Notes: generated from the sequence alone by a model not told the origin. 64,000 nucleotides of DNA from Bacteroidota bacterium (GCA_016124755.1 WGNA01000016.1:1-64000), one strand, 5' to 3'; positions 26,579 through 35,395 are shown, counted from the first letter of the stretch. Numbers and translations are program-made.

Positions 26579-27142
26579 TTGAGACGCAAATTAATCATCG
26601 AATCGATTTGGTTGTTGGCATTGGTGCTTGCCAGCTATCTGATATGCGGATTATTGAGCGGATTTAATGGTTTTTGGCCTAAAGATTTAGAGCTATCTCT
26701 GCATGACACGTATATCATTATTAATTGGCTAGTTATTTTCATGACGCTGTTTTTGTTGCTGTCGGTTCCTGTTATTTTTCTGAGGATTATTTTTGGTTTC
26801 GGACGTTTGTTCTCATTAATTCTTCAATGTACCAGTCTAACTATAATAATTGCATTCACAGTCCACATCTTAATAACGCTTCAGCCTTTAAATCATCTCG
26901 TTTGGTTAACACCTGTTCAAAATTTGTTCAACTTCAACAACCCGGAATTTTCGCCTTCAGGCGGATGGACAGTGTATCCCCCGCTTTCTGCAACGAATCG
27001 TATAATGGTTGAACCTGAATCCCATTATTCATTGATTTCACTGGGCTTTATCCATATTTATGTGTTGATTATTTATACCGGAATGGCCATTCACAGTTTG
27101 TGGTTTTGGAATAAAAGAAATTTAAAAAACGCGTATAATTAA
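26579..27142 (+). CDS. Small membrane protein with cytochrome-oxidase-subunit-I-like motifs
   Basis: A 187-residue product from TTG, with about four membrane helices (8-27, 48-70, 76-100, 152-173). Two short motifs match heme-copper oxidase subunit I: LHDTY at residues 41-45 and GGWTVYPPLSA at 128-138. In real subunit I the YPPLS motif lies before HDTY, and HDTY is followed by the haem ligands AHFH; here the order is reversed and no AHFH is present. It is therefore not an oxidase. It may belong to a Bacteroidota family of small oxidase-like membrane proteins. It follows the gene before by 4 bp. Confidence 0.8.
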   Translation: MRRKLIIESIWLLALVLASYLICGLLSGFNGFWPKDLELSLHDTYIIINWLVIFMTLFLLLSVPVIFLRIIFGFGRLFSLILQCTSLTIIIAFTVHILITLQPLNHLVWLTPVQNLFNFNNPEFSPSGGWTVYPPLSATNRIMVEPESHYSLISLGFIHIYVLIIYTGMAIHSLWFWNKRNLKNAYN

Positions 27143-27187
27143 TTTTCTACTCCACTCCGGTATATTCGTTAGTCAAAACAATCTCTA

Positions 27188-27820
27188 ATGAAACACCTGT
27201 TCGTCTTTATTTTATTTTCGATTGTTTTCTCCGGCTGTCAGAAAAGTTCTGAAGATTGTTTCGATTGTTTTACATCCCATTTAACCACAGAACAAGCTGC
27301 ATTGGTAACAGAACTTCACAACCTGTTTCTGATTACACTTGAGAAAGCGTATCCCGAAATTCCGGATGTTCCCGGACGAATGAGAAAATATGCCGAACAT
27401 TTGCAATCCGGAGATTCGATATCGATGTATGAATCACTGAATTTCAACCAACTTTACCTTCTCTGGAAGAAATATGTGGATGCCGGACTTATCCATATTG
27501 CTTCTGAAGAATACCAAATTCTAAAGAACAAACCGGCATTTCAATTTATGTTTACTTCCCGGAATATTCTGAAAGCCCTTCGTCCCTGTCTGCACCATTC
27601 TTGTATCGACAGCGCGTCAATTGATTATGTCGATGCTTATGATAATGCCGGAGATATCTCTCCCGATCGTTTTCGTTATTACACCGAAAAACTGGCCAAA
27701 GATGACGCTCTTAACAATCGGATTTATCAGTTTCTTTTTGGATATGAATATTTCCTGAGAGATGCTCTTTATTGTGTTTATGAAAGAGATGTGTTAATGT
27801 TATCACCAAAATCGGAATGA
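27188..27820 (+). CDS. Lipoprotein of unknown function
   Basis: A 210-residue lipoprotein (signal ends FSGC) with an early CFDCF pair and a later CLHHSCID, so two more cysteines might bind metal or form disulphides. The rest is helical, with no recognised domain. A near-consensus TATATTCG lies just upstream at about 27160-27168. It is probably part of the 25.6-29.4 kb plus-strand series. Confidence 0.75.
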   Translation: MKHLFVFILFSIVFSGCQKSSEDCFDCFTSHLTTEQAALVTELHNLFLITLEKAYPEIPDVPGRMRKYAEHLQSGDSISMYESLNFNQLYLLWKKYVDAGLIHIASEEYQILKNKPAFQFMFTSRNILKALRPCLHHSCIDSASIDYVDAYDNAGDISPDRFRYYTEKLAKDDALNNRIYQFLFGYEYFLRDALYCVYERDVLMLSPKSE

Positions 27821-27872
27821 AGCCGCGTTGTGCCTTATTCGGGTATCTTAGCCCAATAGTTAAAGAGAAAAA

Positions 27873-29423
27873 ATGAAAAAAGTCATCCGGAAATTACATT
27901 TTACTTTAAGCATTGTTATTTCTATTTCTTCCACTTTAATCGCTCAAACCGAAAACAAACCATTCGAGACCAAAGTGGAAAGTGTAACCCTTTATCATTC
28001 GGGAGCGTTGGTAAGCCGAAATGCGGTTACCAATCCCGAAGCCGGAGTTCACGAAATCACCATTCGCAATATTTCTTCGCAAACGGTTTTGAATTCTTTA
28101 AAAATCACGAACCGGGAAGTCACGATTCTGAACAAAACCCTGCTCCGCAAATTATCCGGGGAGGAAATGCAACAGCTTATCGACCGAAAGGAAATTATTA
28201 CCCGACAAATCGCACTAATCGAATCAAAATTCAAAGACGACAGTTTTATTAAAGATGTAACAGAGCTTTCTCAGATGTCATCATTCTTTTCCTCTGAAAT
28301 TCTCAAACTCCGGAAACAACTCCGGAATGCAGATTCGACCTTAAACGAAGCAAAAAAATTAGAATCCATTTCCTTAAATAACGATGACGCCGCGATTCTG
28401 AAAATTTTAATTTCGGTTGAATCCAAATTAACCAAGCCCATGCATCTCGAATACGTGTGTGGCGGAATTGGCTGGAGTCCTGGTTACGAAATCAATGTTA
28501 ATTCCTCGTCCGATAAAAACATTTCCGTTAAATATTTAGCCAAAGCCATGAGCCAGACAGGTGAAGACTGGAACGATGTAATCATTCATTTGTCGTCGTC
28601 TTTCCCGTTGGAAATGCCGGCACAATTGCCTAAACCAAACGGTCCGTGGACGCTCACCGGAAATTATGACCGGGGAAGACCTATTAGTACATCATCCGGA
28701 TATAACCCGGAAAATCAAACCGTATCTCGGTTGGAAGGCATTGCGTATCATGAGATTCGGGTTCCGGCATTTTTGGAAAAGCGCACGTTAAAAGGGCGTT
28801 ATTCAATTAAATCAAACAGTTCTCTTTTCATCTTCCCGATTCTCAACACAGAACTTCCTGCCCGGTATTATTTCTTCGGATATCCGTCTATTGATCAGGA
28901 TGTGTATCTCGTTGCAGAAATTACCGGCTGGGATACGATGGGGTTTATCGACGGAGTGGCGAACATTACGTACAATGGCAATGATGTTGGAAAATCTGTA
29001 TTGCGATTCAGTGATTATACCGATACGCTGATGCTCGCAGTGGGTCGCGACAATAAAGTATTTATGAAACGATCCGAAATTGCAGATCAGAAATATTTCA
29101 AACAAACTTTAACCGGTAAAAAGAGATTGATGACGTATGCTTACCGAATCGAGGTTAAGAACAATAACTCCTTTCCGGTTCAATTTCAGTTTGCCGAACA
29201 AGTACCGGTTTCCCAAACCAAATTGGCTTCCGTGGAATTAGTAAAAACTTCCGGTGGAAATGTGGATGCTGAAAACGGTGAAATCACCTGGATTTTAAAC
29301 CTCAAACCCGGTGAATCCGCAATTAAGGAAATCATTTATACTCTTGAAATGGATGGAGACTACCGGTTAAATCTCGGCACGATGAACAAAAAGTACCGGG
29401 TACTTCATTGCCCCGATTTTTGA
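27873..29423 (+). CDS. DUF4139/DUF4140 (mucoidy inhibitor A-like) secreted protein
   Basis: A 516-residue secreted protein (signal to LIAQ). The N-terminal DUF4140 domain includes KVESVTLYHSGALVSR and ends in a coiled coil (about 90-165). The C-terminal DUF4139 part has LEYVCGGIGWSPGYEI with the family's W.P.Y pattern, TGEDWNDV and later ITWILNLKPGES plus the closing Y. Related proteins include MuiA-type proteins. The molecular function is unknown. A hairpin follows 40 bp after the stop, overlapping the next promoter region. Confidence 0.9.
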   Translation: MKKVIRKLHFTLSIVISISSTLIAQTENKPFETKVESVTLYHSGALVSRNAVTNPEAGVHEITIRNISSQTVLNSLKITNREVTILNKTLLRKLSGEEMQQLIDRKEIITRQIALIESKFKDDSFIKDVTELSQMSSFFSSEILKLRKQLRNADSTLNEAKKLESISLNNDDAAILKILISVESKLTKPMHLEYVCGGIGWSPGYEINVNSSSDKNISVKYLAKAMSQTGEDWNDVIIHLSSSFPLEMPAQLPKPNGPWTLTGNYDRGRPISTSSGYNPENQTVSRLEGIAYHEIRVPAFLEKRTLKGRYSIKSNSSLFIFPILNTELPARYYFFGYPSIDQDVYLVAEITGWDTMGFIDGVANITYNGNDVGKSVLRFSDYTDTLMLAVGRDNKVFMKRSEIADQKYFKQTLTGKKRLMTYAYRIEVKNNNSFPVQFQFAEQVPVSQTKLASVELVKTSGGNVDAENGEITWILNLKPGESAIKEIIYTLEMDGDYRLNLGTMNKKYRVLHCPDF

Positions 29424-29462
29424 TTTTCAGAAACAAATAGTTACGTTGACTTAATACACCTG

Positions 29463-29488
29463 ATACAACTCACTTCGGTGAGTTGTAT
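29463..29488. promoter_or_regulatory. Perfect 11-bp inverted repeat between DUF4139 gene and modA
   Basis: ATACAACTCAC, then TTCG, then GTGAGTTGTAT. The 11-bp arms are perfect with a stable UUCG-type loop. The right arm overlaps a -7-like TATATTTTC (29486-29494), and modA begins at 29519. The element could be a terminator for the upstream gene, but its T-run is weak; an operator for the mod operon is equally likely. Confidence 0.6.
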
Positions 29489-29518
29489 ATTTTCGCAGCG
29501 TATTTGAGTGATTAGCGA

Positions 29519-30304
29519 TTGAGTATCTTAGCGAAATTCAAGGGGAAAGGTATTTTTCCGTTTGCCGTGTTCTTGTGTTCCATATTGGTTTCGTCGTGCG
29601 CGAAAGACGATCAGACTCTGCTCATGATTGCGACTTCTGCCAATATGCGTTACGCAATGGGCGAATTGGTAAAATCCTTTACTGCGCAAAGTGGAATTTC
29701 CTGTGAAATCGTTGTCGGTTCGTCCGGAAATTTAACAGCCCAGATTCGGGAAGGAGCTCCGTACGACGTATTTGTATCGGCCGATATGCAGTATCCCGAA
29801 ACTCTTTCTAGGGAAGGGGTATCTAAAAATTCTCCGGAGGTGTACGCACTTGGGAAATTAGTTTTATGGACAACCATTCCGGGTCTTCATCTTTCACCGG
29901 ATTCGTTAAATCAGCCGATGATTAATCACATTGCCATTGCCAATCCTGAAACCGCTCCGTATGGTCGGGCATCGATGGAGGTCCTGAATTATTATCGGTA
30001 TGATTCAACTCTTTCAAAAAAGTTGGTGATCGGGGAAAGTATTTCGCAGACAAGTCAGTTTGTGTTCACAAGATCGGCAGAAGTCGGATTTACCGCAAAG
30101 TCTGTCGTGCTTTCACCGGAAATGAAAAACAAAGGAAACTGGATCGAATTAAAAGAAGAAACGTATTCTCCGATTCGACAAGGTGTGATTTTGATAGACA
30201 GAAAAAATGCTCAGGCAGAAAACGCTCAAAAATTTTATGACTTTCTCTTTTCACCTCAGGCACGCGCAATCCTGAGTAATTATGGTTATCAAAGCAGTGA
30301 ATAA
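29519..30304 (+). CDS. modA: Molybdate ABC transporter, substrate-binding protein
   Basis: A 261-residue lipoprotein (TTG start, signal ends VSSC) of the ModA family. It starts the mature chain with LLMIATSANMRYAM, then QSGISCEIVVGSSGNLTAQIREGAPYDVFVSAD, the hallmark oxyanion loop. AIANPETAPYGRASMEVL and a later EVGFTAKSVV complete the second lobe. It binds molybdate or tungstate outside the inner membrane. It is the first gene of a four-gene operon; the next gene overlaps its end by 23 bp. Confidence 0.94.
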   Translation: MSILAKFKGKGIFPFAVFLCSILVSSCAKDDQTLLMIATSANMRYAMGELVKSFTAQSGISCEIVVGSSGNLTAQIREGAPYDVFVSADMQYPETLSREGVSKNSPEVYALGKLVLWTTIPGLHLSPDSLNQPMINHIAIANPETAPYGRASMEVLNYYRYDSTLSKKLVIGESISQTSQFVFTRSAEVGFTAKSVVLSPEMKNKGNWIELKEETYSPIRQGVILIDRKNAQAENAQKFYDFLFSPQARAILSNYGYQSSE

Positions 30305-30698
30305 ATTAACAGGTAAAATAACAGACATTCATTCCAGCGGAAGTTTTTCCATTGTTTCCATAAAACTTCCATCCGGAACTATTATACGATCTATTATTAT
30401 GGAAACACCCGAAAGTGCGGATTATCTCCTGAACGGAAATTCCATCACAGCGATATTCAAAGAAACCGAAGTGGTGATCAGCACAGAAACCAATTCTGCT
30501 GTAAGTATTCTAAACCGAATTCCGGGATCAATCGAAGATCTGGCTTACGGAGAATTATTAAGTCGTTTAAAAATAAAAACAGCCGACGGAATTTTATCTG
30601 CGGTTATAACATCTGAGGCAGTACGCTTATTAAATCTGAAAGTCGGGAAAGAAGTAATGGCTATGGTCGAATTAAACGAAATAATGTTGTCGCGCTGA
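30282..30698 (+). CDS. Molbindin-like TOBE/Mop-domain protein
   Basis: A 138-residue cytoplasmic protein made of two tandem Mop/TOBE-type units. Unit 1 (about 5-68) has LTGKITDIHSSGSFSIVSIKL. Unit 2 (about 75-138) has LSRLKIKTADGILSAVITSEAVRLLNLKVGKEVMAMV. Such units bind molybdate oxyanions. Placed between modA and modB and overlapping both, it may buffer imported molybdate. A regulatory role is possible but it has no DNA-binding domain. Confidence 0.88.
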   Translation: MVIKAVNKLTGKITDIHSSGSFSIVSIKLPSGTIIRSIIMETPESADYLLNGNSITAIFKETEVVISTETNSAVSILNRIPGSIEDLAYGELLSRLKIKTADGILSAVITSEAVRLLNLKVGKEVMAMVELNEIMLSR

Positions 30699-31369
30699 TG
30701 GAATGGAAGCCACTTATACTCACACTTGAATTAGCCTTTGCAACAACACTTATTCTGTTGATTGTTGCTATTCCGGTTTCATATCTGATGATGCACATGC
30801 GATCACGATTAAAACCATTTTTGGAGACACTGATCAGCATGCCACTTGTTTTACCGCCAACTGTACTGGGTTTCTTTTTCCTGATTGCTTTTAGTCCGAA
30901 CAACGAATTCGGCATGTGGATCGACAAATTAATCGGCATCAAACTCGTATTTTCTTTTACGGGCTTGGTATTAGCTTCGGTGATTTACAGTTTGCCTTTT
31001 ATGGTAAATCCGATATTATCCGGATTGAATTCCTTACCCGATTCTATTTCGGAGGCATCGTATTTATTGGGAAAATCAAAACGCGAAACCTTGTTTAAAA
31101 TACAATTGCCAAATATCCGGTCTTCTATTTTAACCGGAATGGTTTTATCCTTTGCGCACACAGTCGGGGAATTCGGGGTGGTGTTGATGATCGGCGGGAA
31201 TATTCCGGGTAAAACCAGAGTTGCTTCTATCGCCATTTTTGATCAGGTGGAAGCGATGAATTACCACGATGCAAAAATGTATTCCTTCATCCTTTTCTCA
31301 TTCACATTTGCCATTTTACTCACGGTATATTTAGTAAATGGAAATTATCTAAAGAAATTCTGGAAATGA
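30698..31369 (+). CDS. modB: Molybdate ABC transporter permease
   Basis: A 223-residue permease starting on the last base of the preceding stop (TGATG). Five to six hydrophobic helices are visible, with the EAA motif LGKSKRETLFKIQLPNI. The family signature PLVLPPTVLGFFFL is at about 50-63, and FAHTVGEFGVVLMIGG follows. This is a normal ModB length of about 220-230. The start of modC overlaps its stop by 4 bp. Confidence 0.94.
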   Translation: MEWKPLILTLELAFATTLILLIVAIPVSYLMMHMRSRLKPFLETLISMPLVLPPTVLGFFFLIAFSPNNEFGMWIDKLIGIKLVFSFTGLVLASVIYSLPFMVNPILSGLNSLPDSISEASYLLGKSKRETLFKIQLPNIRSSILTGMVLSFAHTVGEFGVVLMIGGNIPGKTRVASIAIFDQVEAMNYHDAKMYSFILFSFTFAILLTVYLVNGNYLKKFWK

Positions 31370-32247
31370 TCGTATTCGACGTTCGAAAAAAACTTCAGGG
31401 ACCGGATGGCAAGATGCGGATCAGTTTGCATTTTTATATTGAACGAGGGCAGTTTGTTGCGATTCATGGCCCTTCCGGTTCGGGAAAAACTTCCACATTG
31501 CGAATGTTGGCCGGACTGATGAAACCCGATAAAGGCCGAATCATTGTCTGGGGAAACAACTGGTATAGCAAAAAACTAAAAATCTGGTTACCACCTCAAA
31601 ATCGAAATGTTGGTTTTGTTTCTCAGGATTATGCATTATTCCCACATTTAACTGTAAAACAAAATCTTGAATTCGCGCTTCCAAAAGGCAAATCAGACAA
31701 AAGAATTCACGAATTAATTGAGATGGTTGAGCTCGGGGATTTAACAGACCGAAAGCCACACAAACTTTCCGGCGGGCAGAAACAAAGAGTGGCTCTGGCC
31801 CGTGCGCTGGTAAGAGAACCCGAAATACTTTTGTTGGATGAACCCCTTTCCGCATTAGATACCAACATGCGCAGAAAGCTTCAGGATTATTTGCAGGAAG
31901 TTCACCGAACCTATAATTTAACGACCGTAATGGTAAGTCACGACGTGGGTGAAATAATGAAACTTGCCGATCGCGTAATCGAACTGAATAATGGAAAAAT
32001 TAAATCTCAGGGAACTCCGGAAGAGGTTTTTATTAATCACAACATCAGCGGAAAATTCAGTTTTACCGGCGAAGTTCTTAAAATTCAAAAAGAAGAAATT
32101 GTATATGTGCTCACGGTTCGAATCGATTCTAATATCGTTCAGGTAGTTGCACAGGAAGAGGAAGTGAGCGGATTACAGATCGGTGATAAAATTGTTCTTG
32201 CGTCAAAAGCATTTAATCCGTCGGTTTTTAAGTTGGGGAGGAAATAG
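31366..32247 (+). CDS. modC: Molybdate ABC transporter ATPase
   Basis: A 293-residue ATPase. Walker A is GPSGSGKTSTLRML, the signature LSGGQKQRVALARAL, and Walker B ILLLDEPLSALD with a D-loop and H-loop (MVSHDVGEIM). A C-terminal domain of about 70 residues (FSFTGEVLKIQKEEIVYVL) has the TOBE pattern that lets ModC sense molybdate. The DNA after the stop is a purine-rich GAGCGAAGAGC-type tract, so no clear terminator is seen. Confidence 0.94.
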   Translation: MIVFDVRKKLQGPDGKMRISLHFYIERGQFVAIHGPSGSGKTSTLRMLAGLMKPDKGRIIVWGNNWYSKKLKIWLPPQNRNVGFVSQDYALFPHLTVKQNLEFALPKGKSDKRIHELIEMVELGDLTDRKPHKLSGGQKQRVALARALVREPEILLLDEPLSALDTNMRRKLQDYLQEVHRTYNLTTVMVSHDVGEIMKLADRVIELNNGKIKSQGTPEEVFINHNISGKFSFTGEVLKIQKEEIVYVLTVRIDSNIVQVVAQEEEVSGLQIGDKIVLASKAFNPSVFKLGRK

Positions 32248-32549
32248 AGCGAAGAGCAAAGGACGGAGAGCAGAGCATAAAGAGCAAAGAGCGTAGAACG
32301 AAGAGCCAGAGATTTTTGAGTTTTAACAGGAAGACGTTTAGAAATTCATTAAACATAAATTTGGCAAGACTATGCCGAAGGTGAACAGGTTTTGGTCACT
32401 TTATAATTCAAATGGTATTGATCACCCGCCTTGGGATCCCATGCTCTTTTGTTGCGCCAACATTTACCTCGGAGAAATCTTACATGCTAAAAATCTATCC
32501 ATGAATGATATAAAAATAGTCTGGATAAATTTGGGATTGTGTGGTATTC
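32248..32549. other. Repeat tract and unassigned intergenic DNA after modC
   Basis: Positions 32248-32306 are a GAGCGAAGAGC-type purine tract related to those at 100-140 and 22710-22735. The remainder weakly resembles the 10.15-10.27 kb region. An open frame of 83 codons starting at 32372 runs across the palindrome and ends in the opposite gene; it is not considered real. Confidence 0.6.
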
Positions 32550-32587
32550 ATGCAGTAGGGGTAAGGCATGCCTTACCCCTACTGCAT
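32550..32587. repeat. 38-bp perfect palindrome
   Basis: The 19-bp half ATGCAGTAGGGGTAAGGCA is followed directly by its exact reverse complement, with no spacer. Bases just outside (C and A) break the symmetry, so the palindrome is exactly 38 bp. It lies 6 bp downstream of the stop of the minus-strand lipoprotein. No T-run follows on either strand. A decayed relative is at 33431-33464. Confidence 0.93.
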
Positions 32588-32593
32588 AATTTA

Positions 32594-33256
32594 TTACCGA
32601 AATTTTGGAACATACGATTTTAACTCCCACTCCTCGCCATCCACAGTTTTTATACGAATTCTGCCTATACCTTTAGCCCAAACTATTTCAGTTGAAGTAC
32701 AACCAGAGAATAAATCATAATTTCTGAACACTTTTACATCCTTATACCACTTCCCTCCGACAAATAATGAATCTTCGTTGCTAATTAATTCAATACTTGA
32801 ATCGGCTACAACTCCAAATTCTTCTATATTATAACCTATTTTATCTGTACCTAAAAAAACCCATATTGGAAAAGAACATGGAGTGTAAAAGGTTACTGTT
32901 GTCATGAATGAATTATTACATTCAATACACGGGCTTATTTCAAAATGACCCGCAAGTCCGGTATTCAATTGATTTAGAGATTCGCAAAGCATTTGATAAT
33001 ACTCGACATCCAATTTGTGTGAGTCATACTCTGGTCCAACCACATGGTCATGAGTTATTTTAGTTACAACAATGGAATCGACTGTAGAACTATCTTTTAA
33101 TTGATATACCCACAAATCACCGAGACCATACATGCAATACGATTTGCTAATTGAATCAATATTCCTTTCAGGATAAGAGTGAGGTCCAGTAGAACAAGAG
33201 GAGAGATCTAACAGGCAACTCAAACTTATAAGAAATATAATTACCGCTATTTTCAT
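32594..33256 (-). CDS. Lipoprotein of unknown function
   Basis: A 220-residue lipoprotein from the ATG at 33256 with signal ending LSSC. It contains a GLGDLWVYQLKDSSTVDS strand, a CIECNN pair, a hydrophobic FPIWVFLG strand and a C-terminal GIGRIRIKTVDGEEWELKSY. It is probably beta-rich, and the final strands resemble ligand-binding lipoproteins with a VKVFRNYD segment. No family is recognised. Palindromic elements sit on both sides of the gene. Confidence 0.78.
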   Translation of the reverse strand: MKIAVIIFLISLSCLLDLSSCSTGPHSYPERNIDSISKSYCMYGLGDLWVYQLKDSSTVDSIVVTKITHDHVVGPEYDSHKLDVEYYQMLCESLNQLNTGLAGHFEISPCIECNNSFMTTVTFYTPCSFPIWVFLGTDKIGYNIEEFGVVADSSIELISNEDSLFVGGKWYKDVKVFRNYDLFSGCTSTEIVWAKGIGRIRIKTVDGEEWELKSYVPKFR

Positions 33257-33430
33257 ATTATTCCATTGTGAGCATCCCCATATTTCGGATTGGATAAAAT
33301 TAGTCAATAGTCACGATCTTAAAAAAGCTAAAATGAAAAGAAGCAGATAAATAGAGTGTCTGTTTGCAAACGAATTCTAAACATCTGTTTCAGATGCTAA
33401 TTGTACACTTGAAATAAGTCTTACATTAAC

Positions 33431-33464
33431 TATGTGGGATTAAGGCATACCTTACCCCTACATA
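33431..33464. repeat. Decayed copy of the 38-bp palindrome
   Basis: The 34 bp TATGTGGGATTAAGGC plus ATACCTTACCCCTACATA reads as an imperfect palindrome. It shares the core TAAGGCATRCCTTACCCCTA with the perfect one at 32550-32587. A few mismatches break the arms. The pair flanks the lipoprotein gene on both sides. Confidence 0.75.
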
Positions 33465-33562
33465 ATACATCCTGCATTTAGTGCCATTTACAGTTTCAAT
33501 GTTGCTTTCCGATTAATTGATTTAAAAGCGAAATAACTTTCACAAATAACAAGACTGATCCG

Positions 33563-34678
33563 TTAATTCATTTTCTGACCGCCGCCGCCTCTTGCGTTAA
33601 AACCGAATGAAAAGCCGAAACGGGGATCTTTGGAAGGAACCACAAAAAGATTAATCGGTATATTTAATTTGCCCGAACGCAAACTCATTCCGGCGGCAAT
33701 TACCACATACGATTTGAGACGAATGTCTCCCCTGCTGTCTAGGCGATAATCAAAATCCATATTCTCGGTAGTAACCGTTCCGGATGATAAATAATGCCAT
33801 TCTCCGTCACCTCCGGTTTTAAACTTATAGAAACGCGATTCCTTTACCGCGTTAATGGTCGGACCAATAGCGAATTCAAATCCATTGGAATTATTTCTAA
33901 GTCCGTTTAAGATCGAAAAGCTTGGAATAAATAATTGTTGATCAAGACCGAGAACCTGGGGAATAAATTCAAAAAGCGCCTGAAATTTCCCTTCGTTCAG
34001 ATATTCCTGTTCGAATTGATATCCGAATTGAAAAAAAGCCGGAATTCGATCAAAGCCTCCGGAAGTTTTATCTGCCTTTATAATCTGAGCTGTTTTACGG
34101 GTTAAAAAAGAATATCCCATCCGGGGTCCCGTGAGACTCAAAACTCCGTAATCCGGATTGTTCACTGCATTCTCATACGTATTTTTATTACTCAGACTCC
34201 GCACAAGAACTTCATCATTTAATTCACCAAATAAATCATTTAATAAAATGGTAATCATGGTTCCGATTTTTTCCGGAAGACAAATAAATTCTCGAACAAC
34301 TTCCTTTTCCAGTTCCGATTTACCGACATCTATTAGTCTGAGCCTGCAATACAGCACATCTCCCATCTGGTCGATACTTGCGGTTAATACTTTGTCGACT
34401 TTCAGTTTCTGCCCGGTGTAGATCAGACAAGACTCACTAAAGCATGAATCCGGTTTAATGCGATTGGCTTGCAGTACATCCGCAATTTCATAACGATCCA
34501 CAATTTTATACCGGTTAAAAGGAACCAGTTGAATACGGATAAGTTCCGGAATGTTCTGTTTGGCCAAGGGGGAATAATGCACATCCGCCGAAACAACAGC
34601 CAGCCTCGGTTGCTCTGCCAGAGAAAATTGGCTGCAAATGAAAATCAGAATTAATGCGATGATTGGTGATTTCTTCAT
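33563..34678 (-). CDS. Secreted protein of unknown function, possibly outer-membrane barrel
   Basis: A 371-residue product from the ATG at 34678; a longer frame to 34750 contains the -7 element and is rejected. Signal peptide to SLAEQ. Residues about 25-150 look like a CsgG/curli-assembly-like alpha-beta unit (ELIRIQLVPFNRYKIVDRYEIADVL, IYTGQKLKVDKVLTASIDQ). The C-terminal part has alternating strands and ends FGFSFGFNARGGGG. This suggests a small envelope protein with a CsgG-like N-terminal domain (inference). Confidence 0.75.
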   Translation of the reverse strand: MKKSPIIALILIFICSQFSLAEQPRLAVVSADVHYSPLAKQNIPELIRIQLVPFNRYKIVDRYEIADVLQANRIKPDSCFSESCLIYTGQKLKVDKVLTASIDQMGDVLYCRLRLIDVGKSELEKEVVREFICLPEKIGTMITILLNDLFGELNDEVLVRSLSNKNTYENAVNNPDYGVLSLTGPRMGYSFLTRKTAQIIKADKTSGGFDRIPAFFQFGYQFEQEYLNEGKFQALFEFIPQVLGLDQQLFIPSFSILNGLRNNSNGFEFAIGPTINAVKESRFYKFKTGGDGEWHYLSSGTVTTENMDFDYRLDSRGDIRLKSYVVIAAGMSLRSGKLNIPINLFVVPSKDPRFGFSFGFNARGGGGQKMN

Positions 34679-34698
34679 ATCAGAAATTTTGTTCGCAG

Positions 34699-34706
34699 CA
34701 AAACTA
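34699..34706 (-). promoter_or_regulatory. Bacteroidota -7 element of the 33.6-34.7 kb gene
   Basis: The minus strand reads TAGTTTTG, matching TAnnTTTG, about 20 bp before the ATG at 34678. Confidence 0.6.
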
Positions 34707-34864
34707 TACGGCCAATTTTCCGAATTAATGGCGGCATTTGAGGAACTCAATCCTCAGCAAATATTTGATTGTCGGAATTTGAACTATGACTTTTCAGATT
34801 GGCAAATTTTGCCAAAACCGTTTCTACTCGAGTCGAATTATGTGTAAAACAAAAGGATCCGGAT

Positions 34865-35395
34865 TTATTTGTAACAGGCAATTACCGCAATTCGGGAAAT
34901 TCTTTTACAAATATCTTTTCCCGAATTGTTAAAACGGGCAATAGGAAAACGCCCCATATTTCCGGTACGGATCCACTTTCCGTCACGATGTTCGTAACGC
35001 TCAATAGAAAATTCCGGCAATTGATCTTTAGTTGGAGCCTCATACCAACGAATATGTAATTGCCCAATATTATCCGTAACAGAAACCTCATCGGTTGGAA
35101 ATAATTCAAATTCACAAACATCGCCCGGAACCGAATTTCGGACTATCGCAGGATCTTCATGTAATATCATGTGCGGATCACTCCAGTGATCAACCAGACT
35201 TGACTTTATGCAATTGCCAACGGAATCCGGAAAATCCTGTAGTTTCACCCAAACCGTTTTAAGTGTTTGTCGGGTAACAATGGCATTTTTCCCGAATGGT
35301 TTCTGTTCGGTGTTTTGAGCACCGTCTTTTCGTGAACAGGCAACCGGTGTTAACGCCATCAGAATTAATAGAAGCAACAATTGAGAAGATTTCAT
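34865..35395 (-). CDS. Lipoprotein of unknown function
   Basis: A 176-residue lipoprotein from the ATG at 35395 with signal ending PVACS. The mature part has DFPDSVGNCIKSSLVDHWSD, DVCEFELFPTDE and a C-terminal KDICKRISRIAVIACYK, so four cysteines could form disulphides. No domain is recognised. It lies in a minus-strand stretch of unknown envelope genes, with the gene at 35449-36405 upstream. Confidence 0.75.
   Translation of the reverse strand: MKSSQLLLLLILMALTPVACSRKDGAQNTEQKPFGKNAIVTRQTLKTVWVKLQDFPDSVGNCIKSSLVDHWSDPHMILHEDPAIVRNSVPGDVCEFELFPTDEVSVTDNIGQLHIRWYEAPTKDQLPEFSIERYEHRDGKWIRTGNMGRFPIARFNNSGKDICKRISRIAVIACYK

Noticed and set aside
32372-32623. Plus-strand frame of 83 codons
   Set aside because: Reads across the 38-bp palindrome and into the coding strand of a real gene; no support.
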